DNA from: Macrococcoides equi
GTDB taxonomy: Bacteria > Bacillota > Bacilli > Staphylococcales > Staphylococcaceae
Length of the DNA: 64,000 bases
NCBI RefSeq assembly: GCF_047425865.1
Contig: NZ_CP179735.1
Strand: one strand, 5' to 3'
In this document: piece by piece, positions 53,104 through 62,216 of the stretch
How the letters are laid out: the number at the start of each line of letters is the position of its first letter
How positions within the stretch are numbered: position 1 is the stretch's first letter
Translations under genes and position numbers: made by a program
Notes under the pieces: generated by a model
Seen by the model: only the letters and a program-made list of their open reading frames with translations
The model's database searches: none
What the model was told of the DNA's origin: nothing

Positions 53104-53509
53104 TCTTGAAAGAAAGAATGTACTGATCGTAGGTGGCGGTAGAATTGCTAAGCGTAAAATAAGTGGTCTACAAGGCGAAGGTGCATCTATCACAGTGATG
53201 GCTCCACATATTGATCCTGAAATTGAAAAGATGGATGTTCACTGTATCCCTTATCCATTTACTAAACAAGACATCAGTCAATATGATATGGTGTTTACCG
53301 CCACAAACAATAAAAGTGTAAATCAAGAAGTAATGAGTTGTATACAATCTCATCAACTCGTCAATGATTGTTCTGAAAAAGCTAATTCAAACTTTTACAA
53401 TGTAGCATCTTTTAGACATGACGGTATGCGTGTGATGATTTCAAGTGACGGAGCAAGTCCTGAAAAAAGTAAGCATCTGAAACAACAATTAATAGATTTA
53501 TTAAAATAA
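53084..53509 (+). CDS. Precorrin-2 dehydrogenase (siroheme synthesis)
   Basis: A 141-residue short NAD-binding protein matching the N-terminal domain of CysG/SirC: MYPVMLNLERKNVLIVGGGRIAKRK at the start, VFTATNNKSVNQEV, and NFYNVASFRHDGMRVMISSDGASP. It oxidises precorrin-2 to sirohydrochlorin. It is shorter than typical 200-residue SirC, lacking the C-terminal helical dimer region. AGGAGG is six bases before the ATG. It lies between the chelatase and nirB, so the siroheme pathway is encoded together with its user. Confidence 0.9.
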   Translation: MYPVMLNLERKNVLIVGGGRIAKRKISGLQGEGASITVMAPHIDPEIEKMDVHCIPYPFTKQDISQYDMVFTATNNKSVNQEVMSCIQSHQLVNDCSEKANSNFYNVASFRHDGMRVMISSDGASPEKSKHLKQQLIDLLK

Positions 53510-53538
53510 AATGCTGATATAGCTAAGGAGATAATAAT

Positions 53539-55941
53539 ATGAAACAAAGATTAGTAATGGTTGGTAATGGTATGGCTGGTATTCGTACTATTGAAGAAAT
53601 TATAGAGCGTGATCCAGATCTATTTGAAATTACAGTGATTGGTGAAGAGCCTTATCCTAACTATAATCGTATTATGCTATCAAATATTTTACAAAAGAAA
53701 ATGACGGTTGATGAAACAATCTTAAATTCTTATGAATGGTATAAAGAGCAAGGTATCACTTTAATCAATGATGATAAGGTCGAAAAGATTAATCGTGATA
53801 ATAAATCTGTAACAACTAAAAATGGAGTGACGGTTGAATATGATAAATTAATCATAGCAACAGGTTCAACTGCATTTATGTTACCGATTGATGGTGTAAA
53901 ACTTGAAGGTGTGATTGGCTGGAGAACCATTAAAGATACTGAATATATTATCGAACAAGCACGTCATTTTAAAAAGGCAGTAGTAATCGGTGGAGGATTA
54001 CTTGGTTTAGAATGTGCTCGCGGATTGCTTGATCAAGGAATGGATGTCACAGTGGTACATCTTGGTGAATGGTTAATGGAAATGCAGTTAGACCGCAAAG
54101 CAGGAGAAATGTTAAAGGCCGATTTAGAGAAACAAGGTATGAAGTTCAAATTACAAGGCAATACTCAGGAGATTATTGGTAAAGACCGAGTTGAAGCAGT
54201 TCGTTTAAGCGATGGTTCAGTGATTGAAACCGATTTAGTCGTAATGGCAGTAGGGATTCGTCCTGTAACGAAACAAGCGCGCGCAGCTGAACTTGAAATT
54301 GGTCGTGGTATCGTTGTAAACGATTTTATGCAGACGAATGATCCTGATATCTATGCTGTCGGTGAATGTGCAGAACACAATTCTAAAGTTTACGGATTAG
54401 TGGCGCCACTTTACGAACAAGGTAAAGTATTAGCAGATCATATTACAGGTCGCGAAACAGAAGGCTATCACGGCTCTACAACATTTACATCACTTAAAGT
54501 ATCAGGGTGTGATTTATTTAGTGCTGGTAAGATCTACGAAGGTGAAAATACTCGTGGCATCGAAGTATTTAACGGCTTAGATAATATTTATAAGAAAGTT
54601 TTTGTAGAACAAGGTAAAGTTGTTGGTGCTGTATTATACGGTGATACTGAAGAAGGTAACCGCTTCTATAATATGATGAAAAAGCAGGAACCAATCGAAG
54701 AATTTACATTGGTATCATTACTTCATAAAGCAGGAGAAGTCGATGCGATTAGTGTGGAAACAATGGCAGACGATGAAACAATTTGTGGATGTAACGGTAT
54801 CTCTAAAGGACAAATTGTACAGGCAGTCCGTGAAAAAGGTCTAACAACAGTTGCAGAAGTTACAGCACACACTAAAGCGGGTGGTTCTTGTGGTAAATGT
54901 AAAGGCCAAATTGCTGACCTATTAGTCCATACTTTAGGAGATAAATTTGAAGCGGGTGGACCAACAGGTATTTGTGGTTGTACAGATTTATCACGCGATC
55001 AAATCGTTACGCAAATCCGTGCGAAAGGTTTAAAAACTTCTAAAGAAGTACGTCACGTATTAGGCTTTAAAAACTTAGGTGGATGCCCAAAATGTCGTCC
55101 AGCAATCAACTACTATTTAAATATGTGCTGGCCACATGAACATGAAGACGAAAAAGATTCACGTTATGCGAATGAACGTTTCCATGCAAATATCCAGAAT
55201 GACGGTACTTTCTCTGTTATTCCTCAAATGCAGGGTGGGGTAACAAATCCTGATCAGTTAATTAAATTAGGAGAAGTTGCGAAGAAATATGATGTACCTT
55301 TAGTAAAAATTACAGGTGCACAACGTATTGGATTATATGGTATTAAGAAAGAAGAATTGCCTCAAGTATGGGAAGATTTGGGTATGCGCTCAGCATCTGC
55401 TTACGGTAAAAAGTTACGTTCAGTAAAATCTTGTGTGGGTAAAGAATTCTGTCGATTCGGAACACAATATACAACTAAGTTAGCGATTCGTTTAGAATCT
55501 ACATTTGAATACATCGATACACCACATAAGTTTAAAATTGGGGTATCAGGCTGTCCGCGTAGCTGTGTAGAATCAGGCGTTAAAGACTTTGGTGTAATCG
55601 GTGTTGAAAATGGCTTCCAGATTTTTGTCGGTGGTAATGGTGGTACCGAAGTTAAAGCTGCTACTTTACTTACTACAGTTCCAACAGAAGAGGATGTCGT
55701 ACAATTATGTGGTGCAATGATGCAGTATTACCGTGAAACTGGGGTATACGGTGAACGTACAGCGCCATGGATGGAACGTTTAGGATTTGATAAAGTGAAA
55801 GACGTATTATTAGATGAAGCGCGTCAAAAAGAATTATTTGATCGCTTAATGGATGCAAATAAAGCACGTCAGGAAGAGCCGTGGAAAGCAATTGCAACAG
55901 ATGCAGAAAAACGAAAAATGTATGAAGTGGAGCGCGTATAA
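53539..55941 (+). CDS. nirB: Nitrite reductase (NADH) large subunit
   Basis: An 800-residue NirB. Residues 1-400 form the FAD/NAD oxidoreductase part (VMVGNGMAGIRTIEEI, then GGGLLGLECARGLL). Two BFD-type [2Fe-2S] clusters follow (CGCNGIS with GGSCGKC; CGCTDLS with GGCPKC). The siroheme/4Fe-4S domain has CVGKEFCRFG and GVSGCPRSCVESG, the four cluster cysteines. It reduces nitrite to ammonium in the cytoplasm. Upstream genes make its siroheme; nirD follows after two bases. Confidence 0.96.
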   Translation: MKQRLVMVGNGMAGIRTIEEIIERDPDLFEITVIGEEPYPNYNRIMLSNILQKKMTVDETILNSYEWYKEQGITLINDDKVEKINRDNKSVTTKNGVTVEYDKLIIATGSTAFMLPIDGVKLEGVIGWRTIKDTEYIIEQARHFKKAVVIGGGLLGLECARGLLDQGMDVTVVHLGEWLMEMQLDRKAGEMLKADLEKQGMKFKLQGNTQEIIGKDRVEAVRLSDGSVIETDLVVMAVGIRPVTKQARAAELEIGRGIVVNDFMQTNDPDIYAVGECAEHNSKVYGLVAPLYEQGKVLADHITGRETEGYHGSTTFTSLKVSGCDLFSAGKIYEGENTRGIEVFNGLDNIYKKVFVEQGKVVGAVLYGDTEEGNRFYNMMKKQEPIEEFTLVSLLHKAGEVDAISVETMADDETICGCNGISKGQIVQAVREKGLTTVAEVTAHTKAGGSCGKCKGQIADLLVHTLGDKFEAGGPTGICGCTDLSRDQIVTQIRAKGLKTSKEVRHVLGFKNLGGCPKCRPAINYYLNMCWPHEHEDEKDSRYANERFHANIQNDGTFSVIPQMQGGVTNPDQLIKLGEVAKKYDVPLVKITGAQRIGLYGIKKEELPQVWEDLGMRSASAYGKKLRSVKSCVGKEFCRFGTQYTTKLAIRLESTFEYIDTPHKFKIGVSGCPRSCVESGVKDFGVIGVENGFQIFVGGNGGTEVKAATLLTTVPTEEDVVQLCGAMMQYYRETGVYGERTAPWMERLGFDKVKDVLLDEARQKELFDRLMDANKARQEEPWKAIATDAEKRKMYEVERV

Positions 55942-55943
55942 TC

Positions 55944-56258
55944 ATGGAAAAAATTAAACTATTCAATGTATCAGAATTAGAACCTCAAATAGGAAAAAAA
56001 GTATTTGTCAAAGATCAGGAAATTGGTGTATTTCTTCTTGAATCAGGTGAAATTAAAGCAATCGCTAATCGTTGCCCACACAAAAATGGTCCTTTATCAG
56101 AAGGTACAGTAAGTGAACATTACGTTTTCTGTCCATTGCATGACAGAAAAATTGATTTGAATGATGGGCAAGTTCAAGCGCCAGATGAAGCAGATGGTTG
56201 CGTATCGACATACAAAGTAGAAGTAGATAACGGTGAGTTATTTATATGGATGGATTAG
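55944..56258 (+). CDS. nirD: Nitrite reductase (NADH) small subunit
   Basis: A 104-residue Rieske-type protein. The cluster motif is visible in pattern (RCPHKNGPLSEG and FCPLHDRKIDL), giving Cys-x-His and Cys-x2-His. It forms the NirBD complex. The next gene starts inside its last codons, with a 13-base overlap. Confidence 0.94.
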   Translation: MEKIKLFNVSELEPQIGKKVFVKDQEIGVFLLESGEIKAIANRCPHKNGPLSEGTVSEHYVFCPLHDRKIDLNDGQVQAPDEADGCVSTYKVEVDNGELFIWMD

Positions 56259-57268
56259 GCAAGGTTATTTTTGCAGGAGCAGGACCAGGTGACCCTGGTC
56301 TTGTTGCTTATAAAGCAATAAGAAATATCAAAACTGCAGATGTTATCATATATGATCGATTGGTTAACCCGATTTTGCTTCAATTGTCGAAACCGCAATG
56401 TGAACTTATCTATGTAGGAAAAAATCCTGATGTAAAATACAAAGCACAAGATGAAATCAATCGCATTATTAATGAAAAAGCGGCACTTGGTTTAACAGTA
56501 GTACGACTAAAAGGTGGCGATCCAGGAATTTTTGGTCGACTGTCTGAAGAAGTAGATAGTTTAAATAACAAGTATCCATACGAGGTAATTCCAGGCATTA
56601 CGAGCGCATCTGCAGCAGCCCTTTATTCAGATTTTCCGCTCACAGATCGAGCACACGCACCACACGTTACTTTTTCTACAGGACATCTCCAAAAAGAAAG
56701 TGTGCGTGAAATTGACTTTCAGGCGCTTGCAAAAGGTGGTACTTTAGCGCTATATATGGGAATGAAAGCATTGCCTGAAATCATTTCTGTCCTATCAAAA
56801 GATATGGATGCCCATTTGAAAGTTGCAGTGATAGGTAATGCGAGTTATGGTTATCAAAAGACAGTCATTGGTGACCTTTCAACCATTAATGACCTAGTTA
56901 GTGCACACAAAGTAACCCATCCAGCAATGATAATTATTGGTGACGTTGTCAATGTGCGAAAAGGATTATCCTGGTATGAAAAACTTCCTGAATTTGGTGT
57001 TAGAAAACTCATTGTTTCAAAAGATGAGATTGATAAAGAAAAAATTCTTGAAATGTATGATCAAGGTGGCTTTTATTATTTAATCGATCAGTTAGATGAT
57101 GAAACGATTCAAAATAAGTATAAATCCATCCACGAAGAAATCTTAGCGATACATGGATTCGATGAAATAATAACAGATTCTCTCCTATCGATTGAAAAAC
57201 TGGAAAAAAGATTCAATATTAAAATCAATCCAGCAAAAATAAAGACTGATTTTAGCCTGAACGATTAG
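56246..57268 (+). CDS. Uroporphyrinogen-III C-methyltransferase
   Basis: A 340-residue protein. The first 245 residues are the SUMT tetrapyrrole methylase: VIFAGAGPGDPGLVAYKAI, IYDRLVNPILL, VRLKGGDPGIFGRLSEEV, and GTLALYMGMKALPEI. About 90 further residues with no clear family form the C-terminus; this region is often present in staphylococcal homologues. It makes precorrin-2 for siroheme. It overlaps nirD and ends the operon with a terminator at its stop. cobA, sumT and nasF are all used as names. Confidence 0.93.
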   Translation: MDGLGKVIFAGAGPGDPGLVAYKAIRNIKTADVIIYDRLVNPILLQLSKPQCELIYVGKNPDVKYKAQDEINRIINEKAALGLTVVRLKGGDPGIFGRLSEEVDSLNNKYPYEVIPGITSASAAALYSDFPLTDRAHAPHVTFSTGHLQKESVREIDFQALAKGGTLALYMGMKALPEIISVLSKDMDAHLKVAVIGNASYGYQKTVIGDLSTINDLVSAHKVTHPAMIIIGDVVNVRKGLSWYEKLPEFGVRKLIVSKDEIDKEKILEMYDQGGFYYLIDQLDDETIQNKYKSIHEEILAIHGFDEIITDSLLSIEKLEKRFNIKINPAKIKTDFSLND

Positions 57269-57285
57269 TTCAGGCTTATTTGTAT
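57254..57285 (+). terminator. Nitrite reductase operon terminator
   Basis: AGCCTGAAC (57254-57262) pairs with GTTCAGGCT (57268-57276) and a T-rich run follows; the last gene's stop codon is in the loop. The next 140 bases show no feature I can name. Confidence 0.8.
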
Positions 57286-57431
57286 TGACCACAACTTACT
57301 TGGCAGGTATATTGAAGTCAAGGTTTCAGCAAATTTATAGATAAGTGTCACTTGTATATGGGTCTTTTAATAATTTACTTATATCCTATAAATATATAAA
57401 CTTAAGTTAAAGCAACGGATGGGGTGACGAT

Positions 57432-58070
57432 ATGCAATATGAAGTGAAAAGAATTTGTACAGGAAAAATTGTAAAAAAAGTTTATAACGGCAAAGAGAAA
57501 CGCACAGCTTACTATAAATATCCGATAGAAGTACCCACACTATTAACCATTACGGGTTTTGTTGGAGATCATCAAGTATATAAAGCACATGGTGGGGTAA
57601 ATAAAGCTGTTTGCTTATATGACTTTAATGATTATAAACTTTGGCAGGATTATATGAATACTGAGACTGAGTATAGTTTAATGGGTGAAAATATTACGAC
57701 AGTCGGTCTGGATAAGGAAACAATTTGTATAGGAGATACATTTAAACTTGGTGAAGCGGTCATTCAAGTGACAGAAGGAAGAGGACCGTGTAATACCATT
57801 GCACAGGTACATGGTGTGCCAAATATCGTTAAAATGATGAGTGCTAGTCGTGCTACAGGTTGTTATTTTAGAGTACTAGTTGAAGGTATTGTGGCACCCA
57901 ATAGTCAACTTAGTTTAATTAAAAAAGACGAAACAGGCTTTACGCTTAATGAATTCAATGAACTGATGTATGGCGATAAAAAGAATCAGGAATTAATAAA
58001 GAAAGCACTGGAAGTAGAAGCATTACCAGAAGATTATAAAGAAAAATTTAAGAAAAGACTCGTGAAATAA
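57432..58070 (+). CDS. MOSC-domain protein, YiiM-like
   Basis: A 212-residue protein with a MOSC domain: GDHQVYKAHGGVNKAVCLYD, GENITTVGLD, IGDTFKLGEAVIQVTEGRGPC (cysteine that would bind the Mo cofactor) and GCYFRVLVEG. MOSC proteins act in molybdenum-dependent reduction of N-hydroxylated compounds or as sulfur carriers. The C-terminal 60 residues are helical. GGGGTGA precedes the ATG. It stands alone between the nitrite operon and an aminopeptidase. Confidence 0.86.
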   Translation: MQYEVKRICTGKIVKKVYNGKEKRTAYYKYPIEVPTLLTITGFVGDHQVYKAHGGVNKAVCLYDFNDYKLWQDYMNTETEYSLMGENITTVGLDKETICIGDTFKLGEAVIQVTEGRGPCNTIAQVHGVPNIVKMMSASRATGCYFRVLVEGIVAPNSQLSLIKKDETGFTLNEFNELMYGDKKNQELIKKALEVEALPEDYKEKFKKRLVK

Positions 58071-58092
58071 TTAAATTCAAGGGGGATCTATT

Positions 58093-59160
58093 ATGGATAA
58101 TCAATTAGAATTGCTTAAAAAAATGACAGATTGTAATGCGCCATCAGGATTTGAATTACCGATGACAAAACTTATGCAGCAATTATTTGATGAACTAAAC
58201 ATTGAAAGTATTCGAGATAATACAGGAAGTATCTTTGGAATGAGGAAAGCAGAAAGCGAACATAGTGTATTATTACTTGGACATTTAGATGAAATTGGTT
58301 TTATGGTAACAGATATTACTGACAAGGGATTTATTAAGTTTACGAATTTAGGATACTGGTCTCCCATAGTGATGACAAGTCAGAAAGTTACGATACATAC
58401 TAAAGAGCGTGATATTCGTGGAGTAATTGGTGGAAAGCCACCACATGTACTCAATGCGGAAGAGCGTAATAAAGTAAGTCTTGAACATATGTTTATTGAT
58501 ATTGGCACAGCATCAAAAGAAGAGACGATAAATGCTGGTATTAAAATTGGCGACTGTATCACGCCATACAGTGAATTTGAAGTGATGGAAAATCCAAACT
58601 ACTTATTAGCGAAAGCATTTGATAATCGATTTGGTTGTGCGTTGGTATATGAAGTATTAAGAGATGTAAAGCAACCGAAAATCAATCTATATTCAGGTGC
58701 AGTGACTCAGGAAGAAACGATGTCTCGTGGTGCTAAAACGGCAGCGAACAAAGTTAGACCAAGCCTTGCTATAGCGATGGACGTTTGTTTTGATGCATTA
58801 ACGCCAGGTATGGAAAAAGAGGGAAATGCATTGATGGGTAGTGGACCGGTGATTATCCTATCTGATGCCTGGAATATTGGGCATGTTAGCTTTAGACATT
58901 ACATTCAAGACGTAGCTGAAAGAGAAGGGATTAACATACAATTTGATCATTTAACAGGAGGATATACCGATGCAGGGCATGTTGCACAAAGCAATGAAGG
59001 GGTGCCTGCCGTTACAATCGCTGTTCCGACACGTTATATCCATAGTAATGTGTCGATGATGCATAGAGGAGATTATCAGGAAGCGGTAAAACTTATGACG
59101 GCTGTCGTTGAAGGATTGAATGATGAAGTAGTAGAAAAGATAATTAATCAGACTTACTAA
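58093..59160 (+). CDS. M42-family aminopeptidase
   Basis: A 355-residue metallopeptidase of the FrvX/YsdC type. Metal and catalytic residues are in LLLGHLDEIGFMV, AKAFDNRFGCAL, AVTQEETMSRGAK (catalytic Glu pair), AIAMDVCFDA and YTDAGHVAQ, with the last histidine in RYIHSNVSMM. These enzymes form large tetrahedral complexes and trim peptides in the cytoplasm. GGGGG precedes the ATG. It is 23 bases after the MOSC gene. Confidence 0.9.
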   Translation: MDNQLELLKKMTDCNAPSGFELPMTKLMQQLFDELNIESIRDNTGSIFGMRKAESEHSVLLLGHLDEIGFMVTDITDKGFIKFTNLGYWSPIVMTSQKVTIHTKERDIRGVIGGKPPHVLNAEERNKVSLEHMFIDIGTASKEETINAGIKIGDCITPYSEFEVMENPNYLLAKAFDNRFGCALVYEVLRDVKQPKINLYSGAVTQEETMSRGAKTAANKVRPSLAIAMDVCFDALTPGMEKEGNALMGSGPVIILSDAWNIGHVSFRHYIQDVAEREGINIQFDHLTGGYTDAGHVAQSNEGVPAVTIAVPTRYIHSNVSMMHRGDYQEAVKLMTAVVEGLNDEVVEKIINQTY

Positions 59161-59220
59161 TATTGAGTTGAAATGGGTGATTGTGGTAATATGAAGGTGG
59201 ATGAGACAAGGAGGTTACTG

Positions 59221-59421
59221 ATGAATAAAAATATTAAACAATTGATATTTATATGTGCCTTATTATTGGTTATGACATGTCTACTGATTGCCACGAAGAA
59301 CTATTTTAACAGGCAGGAGATTAATACGTTAGTTGACGGTGCAGAAGCACGAGGACTTGACTATGAATTGACGATTACAAATAAGTTAACAAATGATTAT
59401 ATTTTTGAAGTGAAGAAATAG
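59221..59421 (+). CDS. Small single-pass membrane protein
   Basis: A 66-residue protein with one N-terminal membrane segment (about residues 5-23, QLIFICALLLVMTCLLIA) and a polar outer part. ATG 59221 has AAGGAGG six bases upstream; an in-frame start at 59173 adds 16 unlikely residues. No family is recognised. It lies after the M42 peptidase and ends in its own terminator. Confidence 0.65.
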   Translation: MNKNIKQLIFICALLLVMTCLLIATKNYFNRQEINTLVDGAEARGLDYELTITNKLTNDYIFEVKK

Positions 59422-59425
59422 TGAT

Positions 59426-59451
59426 GCCCACAGAAATGTGGGTGTTTTTTT
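59426..59451 (+). terminator. Terminator after the small membrane protein
   Basis: CCCACA (59427-59432) pairs with TGTGGG (59437-59442), followed by GTG and seven T residues. The ribosome binding site of the next gene is directly behind. Confidence 0.72.
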
Positions 59452-59462
59452 GGAGGTAAAAA

Positions 59463-59864
59463 TTGAAAAAGATTAGAGGTAAAAAACGAATATTTCAAGA
59501 AATAAATAATTTTAATGTTGATGAGTATCAAATTTCTAGTTTAGGTTATTGTAATATATACATTCCTCAATTTACATATGTAGATGATGAATATAAAAAT
59601 GAAAAACTATTATATTCAGTCTATAAATCATTTATCGAGTATTCAAAAAAACGATTGAATAATTATTGCGTATCAATGTATATAAATAGAACGAAACCTA
59701 TGAATTCTCAGCTTATTATACAAGCAGATGATTATTGGAATAATTATAAAATTGATAATGATTTTACTAAATGTAATATCATAAGAAATTTAGAGAAAAA
59801 TTTAAACATACATTTTGAAAAAATCAGAGAAGATGATGCATTAATTTGGATAGCTAGAATATAG
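59463..59864 (+). CDS. Hypothetical protein next to a nucleotidyltransferase
   Basis: A 133-residue basic protein, rich in Lys, Asn, Tyr and Ile, with no signal peptide or membrane segment and no recognised domain. It may be mixed alpha/beta (SSLGYCNIYIPQFTYVDD strand pattern). The start is TTG 59463 after GGAGG. It ends nine bases before the nucleotidyltransferase gene, so they are probably co-expressed. Its composition is more AT-biased than that of the backbone genes, suggesting transfer. Confidence 0.6.
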   Translation: MKKIRGKKRIFQEINNFNVDEYQISSLGYCNIYIPQFTYVDDEYKNEKLLYSVYKSFIEYSKKRLNNYCVSMYINRTKPMNSQLIIQADDYWNNYKIDNDFTKCNIIRNLEKNLNIHFEKIREDDALIWIARI

Positions 59865-59873
59865 AGGTGATCT

Positions 59874-60428
59874 ATGAGAAGTGATTATGATAATTGGATG
59901 AAATTTAGAGTTTCTGATTTAAAACTGCTGTTGAAAGATGCTCCTTTTGAATGGTATTTAGCAGGTGGTTATGCATTAGATGAATTTATGAAAAAACGGA
60001 CTCGAGAACATGATGATATAGATATTTTATTAGATATCAAATATATCATAGAAGTGTTAGGATTTTTCAAACAATATCAGATTTTTATAGCAAGAGACGG
60101 TAATTTGCTAGAAAATGAAATTAATATTTTATCTTCAGATTCATTATGGATATCACAAGATAAATTTTCTCCATTTTTTCTTGAAATAATGTTATTTGAG
60201 TCTAAGGATGGAGACTGGCTTTATAAAAGAAATAGAGATATTCGTCGACCTATTGATTCTTTTTATTTTATTTCAAATGAAATAAAAGTGATACAACCTG
60301 AAATTCAATTACTATACAAGATGAATAGCAGCAATGTTCGTAACAAAGATTTATTGGATTATGAAAATGTTTATTCAAAATTAGGTGAGGAACAAAGAAT
60401 TTGGCTTGATAATATATTAAATAATTAG
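59874..60428 (+). CDS. Nucleotidyltransferase, aminoglycoside adenylyltransferase-like
   Basis: A 184-residue protein. The N-terminal half carries the signature WYLAGGYALDEFMKKRTREH followed by DDIDILL: a GG motif and the Asp pair that binds metal in the nucleotidyltransferase fold, as in the aminoglycoside 2''-adenylyltransferase group. The C-terminus has PEIQLLYKMNS and DLLDYENV, also seen in that group. Such proteins modify drugs or act in toxin-antitoxin pairs; no resistance is claimed. AGAGGTG precedes the ATG. Confidence 0.72.
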   Translation: MRSDYDNWMKFRVSDLKLLLKDAPFEWYLAGGYALDEFMKKRTREHDDIDILLDIKYIIEVLGFFKQYQIFIARDGNLLENEINILSSDSLWISQDKFSPFFLEIMLFESKDGDWLYKRNRDIRRPIDSFYFISNEIKVIQPEIQLLYKMNSSNVRNKDLLDYENVYSKLGEEQRIWLDNILNN

Positions 60429-60441
60429 AAAAAATTTAATA

Positions 60442-60480
60442 AGTCAACTATCTTTTATTATAAGATAGTTGACTTTTTTT
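60442..60480 (+). terminator. Terminator containing a PadR-operator-like palindrome
   Basis: A 13-bp stem with CTATCTT (60448-60454) and AAGATAG (60462-60468) at its core, with a 7-base loop and T residues. The same palindrome recurs 43 bases on, in the padR promoter. Confidence 0.85.
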
Positions 60481-60490
60481 ATTTTATAAA

Positions 60491-60518
60491 CTATCTTATA
60501 TTATAAGATAGCTATCTT
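60491..60518. promoter_or_regulatory. Candidate autoregulatory operator of the PadR gene
   Basis: CTATCTT-N7-AAGATAG (60491-60511) is followed at once by another CTATCTT half (60512-60518). A TTGACT at 60469-60474 with 17 bases to TATCTT (60492-60497) would place the operator on the -10 element. Confidence 0.55.
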
Positions 60519-60535
60519 GAACAAGGAGGTTTCAA

Positions 60536-60874
60536 ATGTCAGTTCATAATCAAATGATGAAAGGATTATTAGATGGAGCAATTCTAGGTTTAATTTCTCA
60601 AGGAGAGACATATGGATATGAAATTTTAGAAAAATTAAAAGAAAATGAATTTCCTGAAATTAGTGATGGGAGCATTTATCCTGTTTTACTTCGCCTTGAT
60701 AAAAAAGGCTATGTTAGCACACGCATGATTAAGTCAGATTCTGGTGGTCCAAAAAGGAAATACTATTCGATAACAGATGAAGGAATGAAAGAACTTGTAT
60801 TATTTAAAGAAAAATGGAGTTTGCTGAATACAGGTATTAATAATTTAATGAGGAGTGTTGATAATGTTAAGTAA
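60536..60874 (+). CDS. PadR-family transcriptional regulator
   Basis: A 112-residue PadR winged helix of the short (s1) type: LLDGAILGLISQGETYGYEIL, then GSIYPVLLRLDKKGYVST and GGPKRKYYSITDEG. No C-terminal extension. AAGGAGG precedes the ATG. It overlaps the next gene, a membrane protein, a pairing typical of PadR regulators of envelope stress or transport functions. Confidence 0.92.
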   Translation: MSVHNQMMKGLLDGAILGLISQGETYGYEILEKLKENEFPEISDGSIYPVLLRLDKKGYVSTRMIKSDSGGPKRKYYSITDEGMKELVLFKEKWSLLNTGINNLMRSVDNVK

Positions 60875-61640
60875 TGAAGCGGAACATTTTTTATTACAGT
60901 TACGACTAGAACTTGCGTCTAGAGGAAAGAAAGACGAAGATATTGATGCAATAGAAGAAGAACTCCGTGATCACTTATATGAAGCGGAATTAAGAGGAGA
61001 AAGTGTTGATAGCGTAACAGGTGGATCGGTGAAAGAATATATTAAGTCGATATCTAGTGAGCTGCCTTTTGATAAGAGTATGTTTAGTTTTATATTTCTG
61101 ATGATAGTCTCAGCGATCTGTTTCTTCACCGTACCGAATTTAATACAGGGCGATTTTGATATGACGATTAATAGAGTGATTTATTATAGTTTTTTAATGT
61201 TTGTACTTGCACCACTTGAATTATGGGTGATGAAAACGTTGCTGGTGAAATATGGCGATCAAAAGAAATCATACGTAATGGCAATAGGTGTCTCTTTATC
61301 ATTATTAGTATTTTGTATTTTAGGAGAATTCTTATTAAGAAAAACAGAAAGTCCAAGTTTAGTTACAATGGATGATAAATATAGTTTTTATATAGGAATA
61401 ACGATTGCAATATTGTTTATACTTATTTGTGCAATAATTAAATATTGGTTCTTTATTGGTGTTATGATTTACATTGTTTTACCAGATCTACTGGCAAAAC
61501 TTTTTACGAGTGGTAATCCAAAAAGTGAAGACTATGTTACGGTGTCTGGCATTACTTTTACAATATTAAATATTATTTTTGGTACATTGCTATTTATGTA
61601 TTATAGAAGAGAAGAAAAGAAAGATAAGGTGAAAGGATGA
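60864..61640 (+). CDS. HAAS-domain membrane protein, partner of PadR
   Basis: A 258-residue protein. The first 70 residues are a helical HAAS-like signalling domain (LQLRLELASRGKKDEDIDAI then EELRDHLYEAELRG). Six or so membrane segments follow. This domain combination is regularly found behind PadR genes. ATG 60864 is preferred, with GAGGAG eight bases upstream; it overlaps padR by 11 bases. Function unknown. Confidence 0.78.
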   Translation: MLSNEAEHFLLQLRLELASRGKKDEDIDAIEEELRDHLYEAELRGESVDSVTGGSVKEYIKSISSELPFDKSMFSFIFLMIVSAICFFTVPNLIQGDFDMTINRVIYYSFLMFVLAPLELWVMKTLLVKYGDQKKSYVMAIGVSLSLLVFCILGEFLLRKTESPSLVTMDDKYSFYIGITIAILFILICAIIKYWFFIGVMIYIVLPDLLAKLFTSGNPKSEDYVTVSGITFTILNIIFGTLLFMYYRREEKKDKVKG

Positions 61641-61726
61641 TTTATATTATTGGTGAAGTTATAGAGTTTATTTCATATTTATTTCTTGCGATTGTAAACG
61701 GTGATGAAAGGAAAAAAGATAATTAA
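61637..61726 (+). CDS. 29-residue predicted membrane peptide
   Basis: The peptide reads MIYIIGEVIEFISYLFLAIV and then a charged tail. Its ATG overlaps the previous stop as ATGA, and AGGTG is five bases upstream, so translation could be coupled to the HAAS gene. It is too short for family assignment. Confidence 0.5.
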   Translation: MIYIIGEVIEFISYLFLAIVNGDERKKDN

Positions 61727-61737
61727 AGGGTGACTAT

Positions 61738-62190
61738 ATGTACGGTATAATTTTGAACGAAGCGGGTTATAGGACTTATCCATTTGAAGCTCTTAAGCAC
61801 ATTGAGCCATATGTGAAATCATTAAAGTGGAAAATCAATGCACACGAAGTACTAGATGATGACTTTCCGTTTGATCATCCAAGTCATCAATTAATGGATG
61901 GTGAGACGTTATTAAGAACTCTAAAAGAATACTCAGATGTTCAATGGGTATGGGGTGTACTATCAGGTTTTCCGAATGAATTGAGTTGGGAAGAGATCGA
62001 AAGAGATGCTGTAATATATGATGTTACTGAAGATCTCGATATTTGGAAAGATGGGTTATCTCATATTGAAAGTAAAGCTATTTTTGAAATTGTAGCTATG
62101 GATAGTTCAGAAACAATCGTTCTAATAGATGAAGTAACCGTAATGGATGAATTACTAAAACACTTTCCGAACTACGAAATATTGGAGTAG
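61738..62190 (+). CDS. Hypothetical protein, DUF2691-like
   Basis: A 150-residue acidic cytoplasmic protein with the start MYGIILNEAGYRTYPFEALK and a central WVWGVLSGFPNEL. The order of a GI start, a 30-residue alternating segment, a DGETLL helix and a GFP segment recalls DUF2691 proteins of Bacilli, but the match is by eye and weak. No catalytic motif is seen. AAAGGGTG precedes the ATG. Confidence 0.55.
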   Translation: MYGIILNEAGYRTYPFEALKHIEPYVKSLKWKINAHEVLDDDFPFDHPSHQLMDGETLLRTLKEYSDVQWVWGVLSGFPNELSWEEIERDAVIYDVTEDLDIWKDGLSHIESKAIFEIVAMDSSETIVLIDEVTVMDELLKHFPNYEILE

Positions 62191-62216
62191 AGTGGCAAAT
62201 ACAGGGAGTGGATTTA

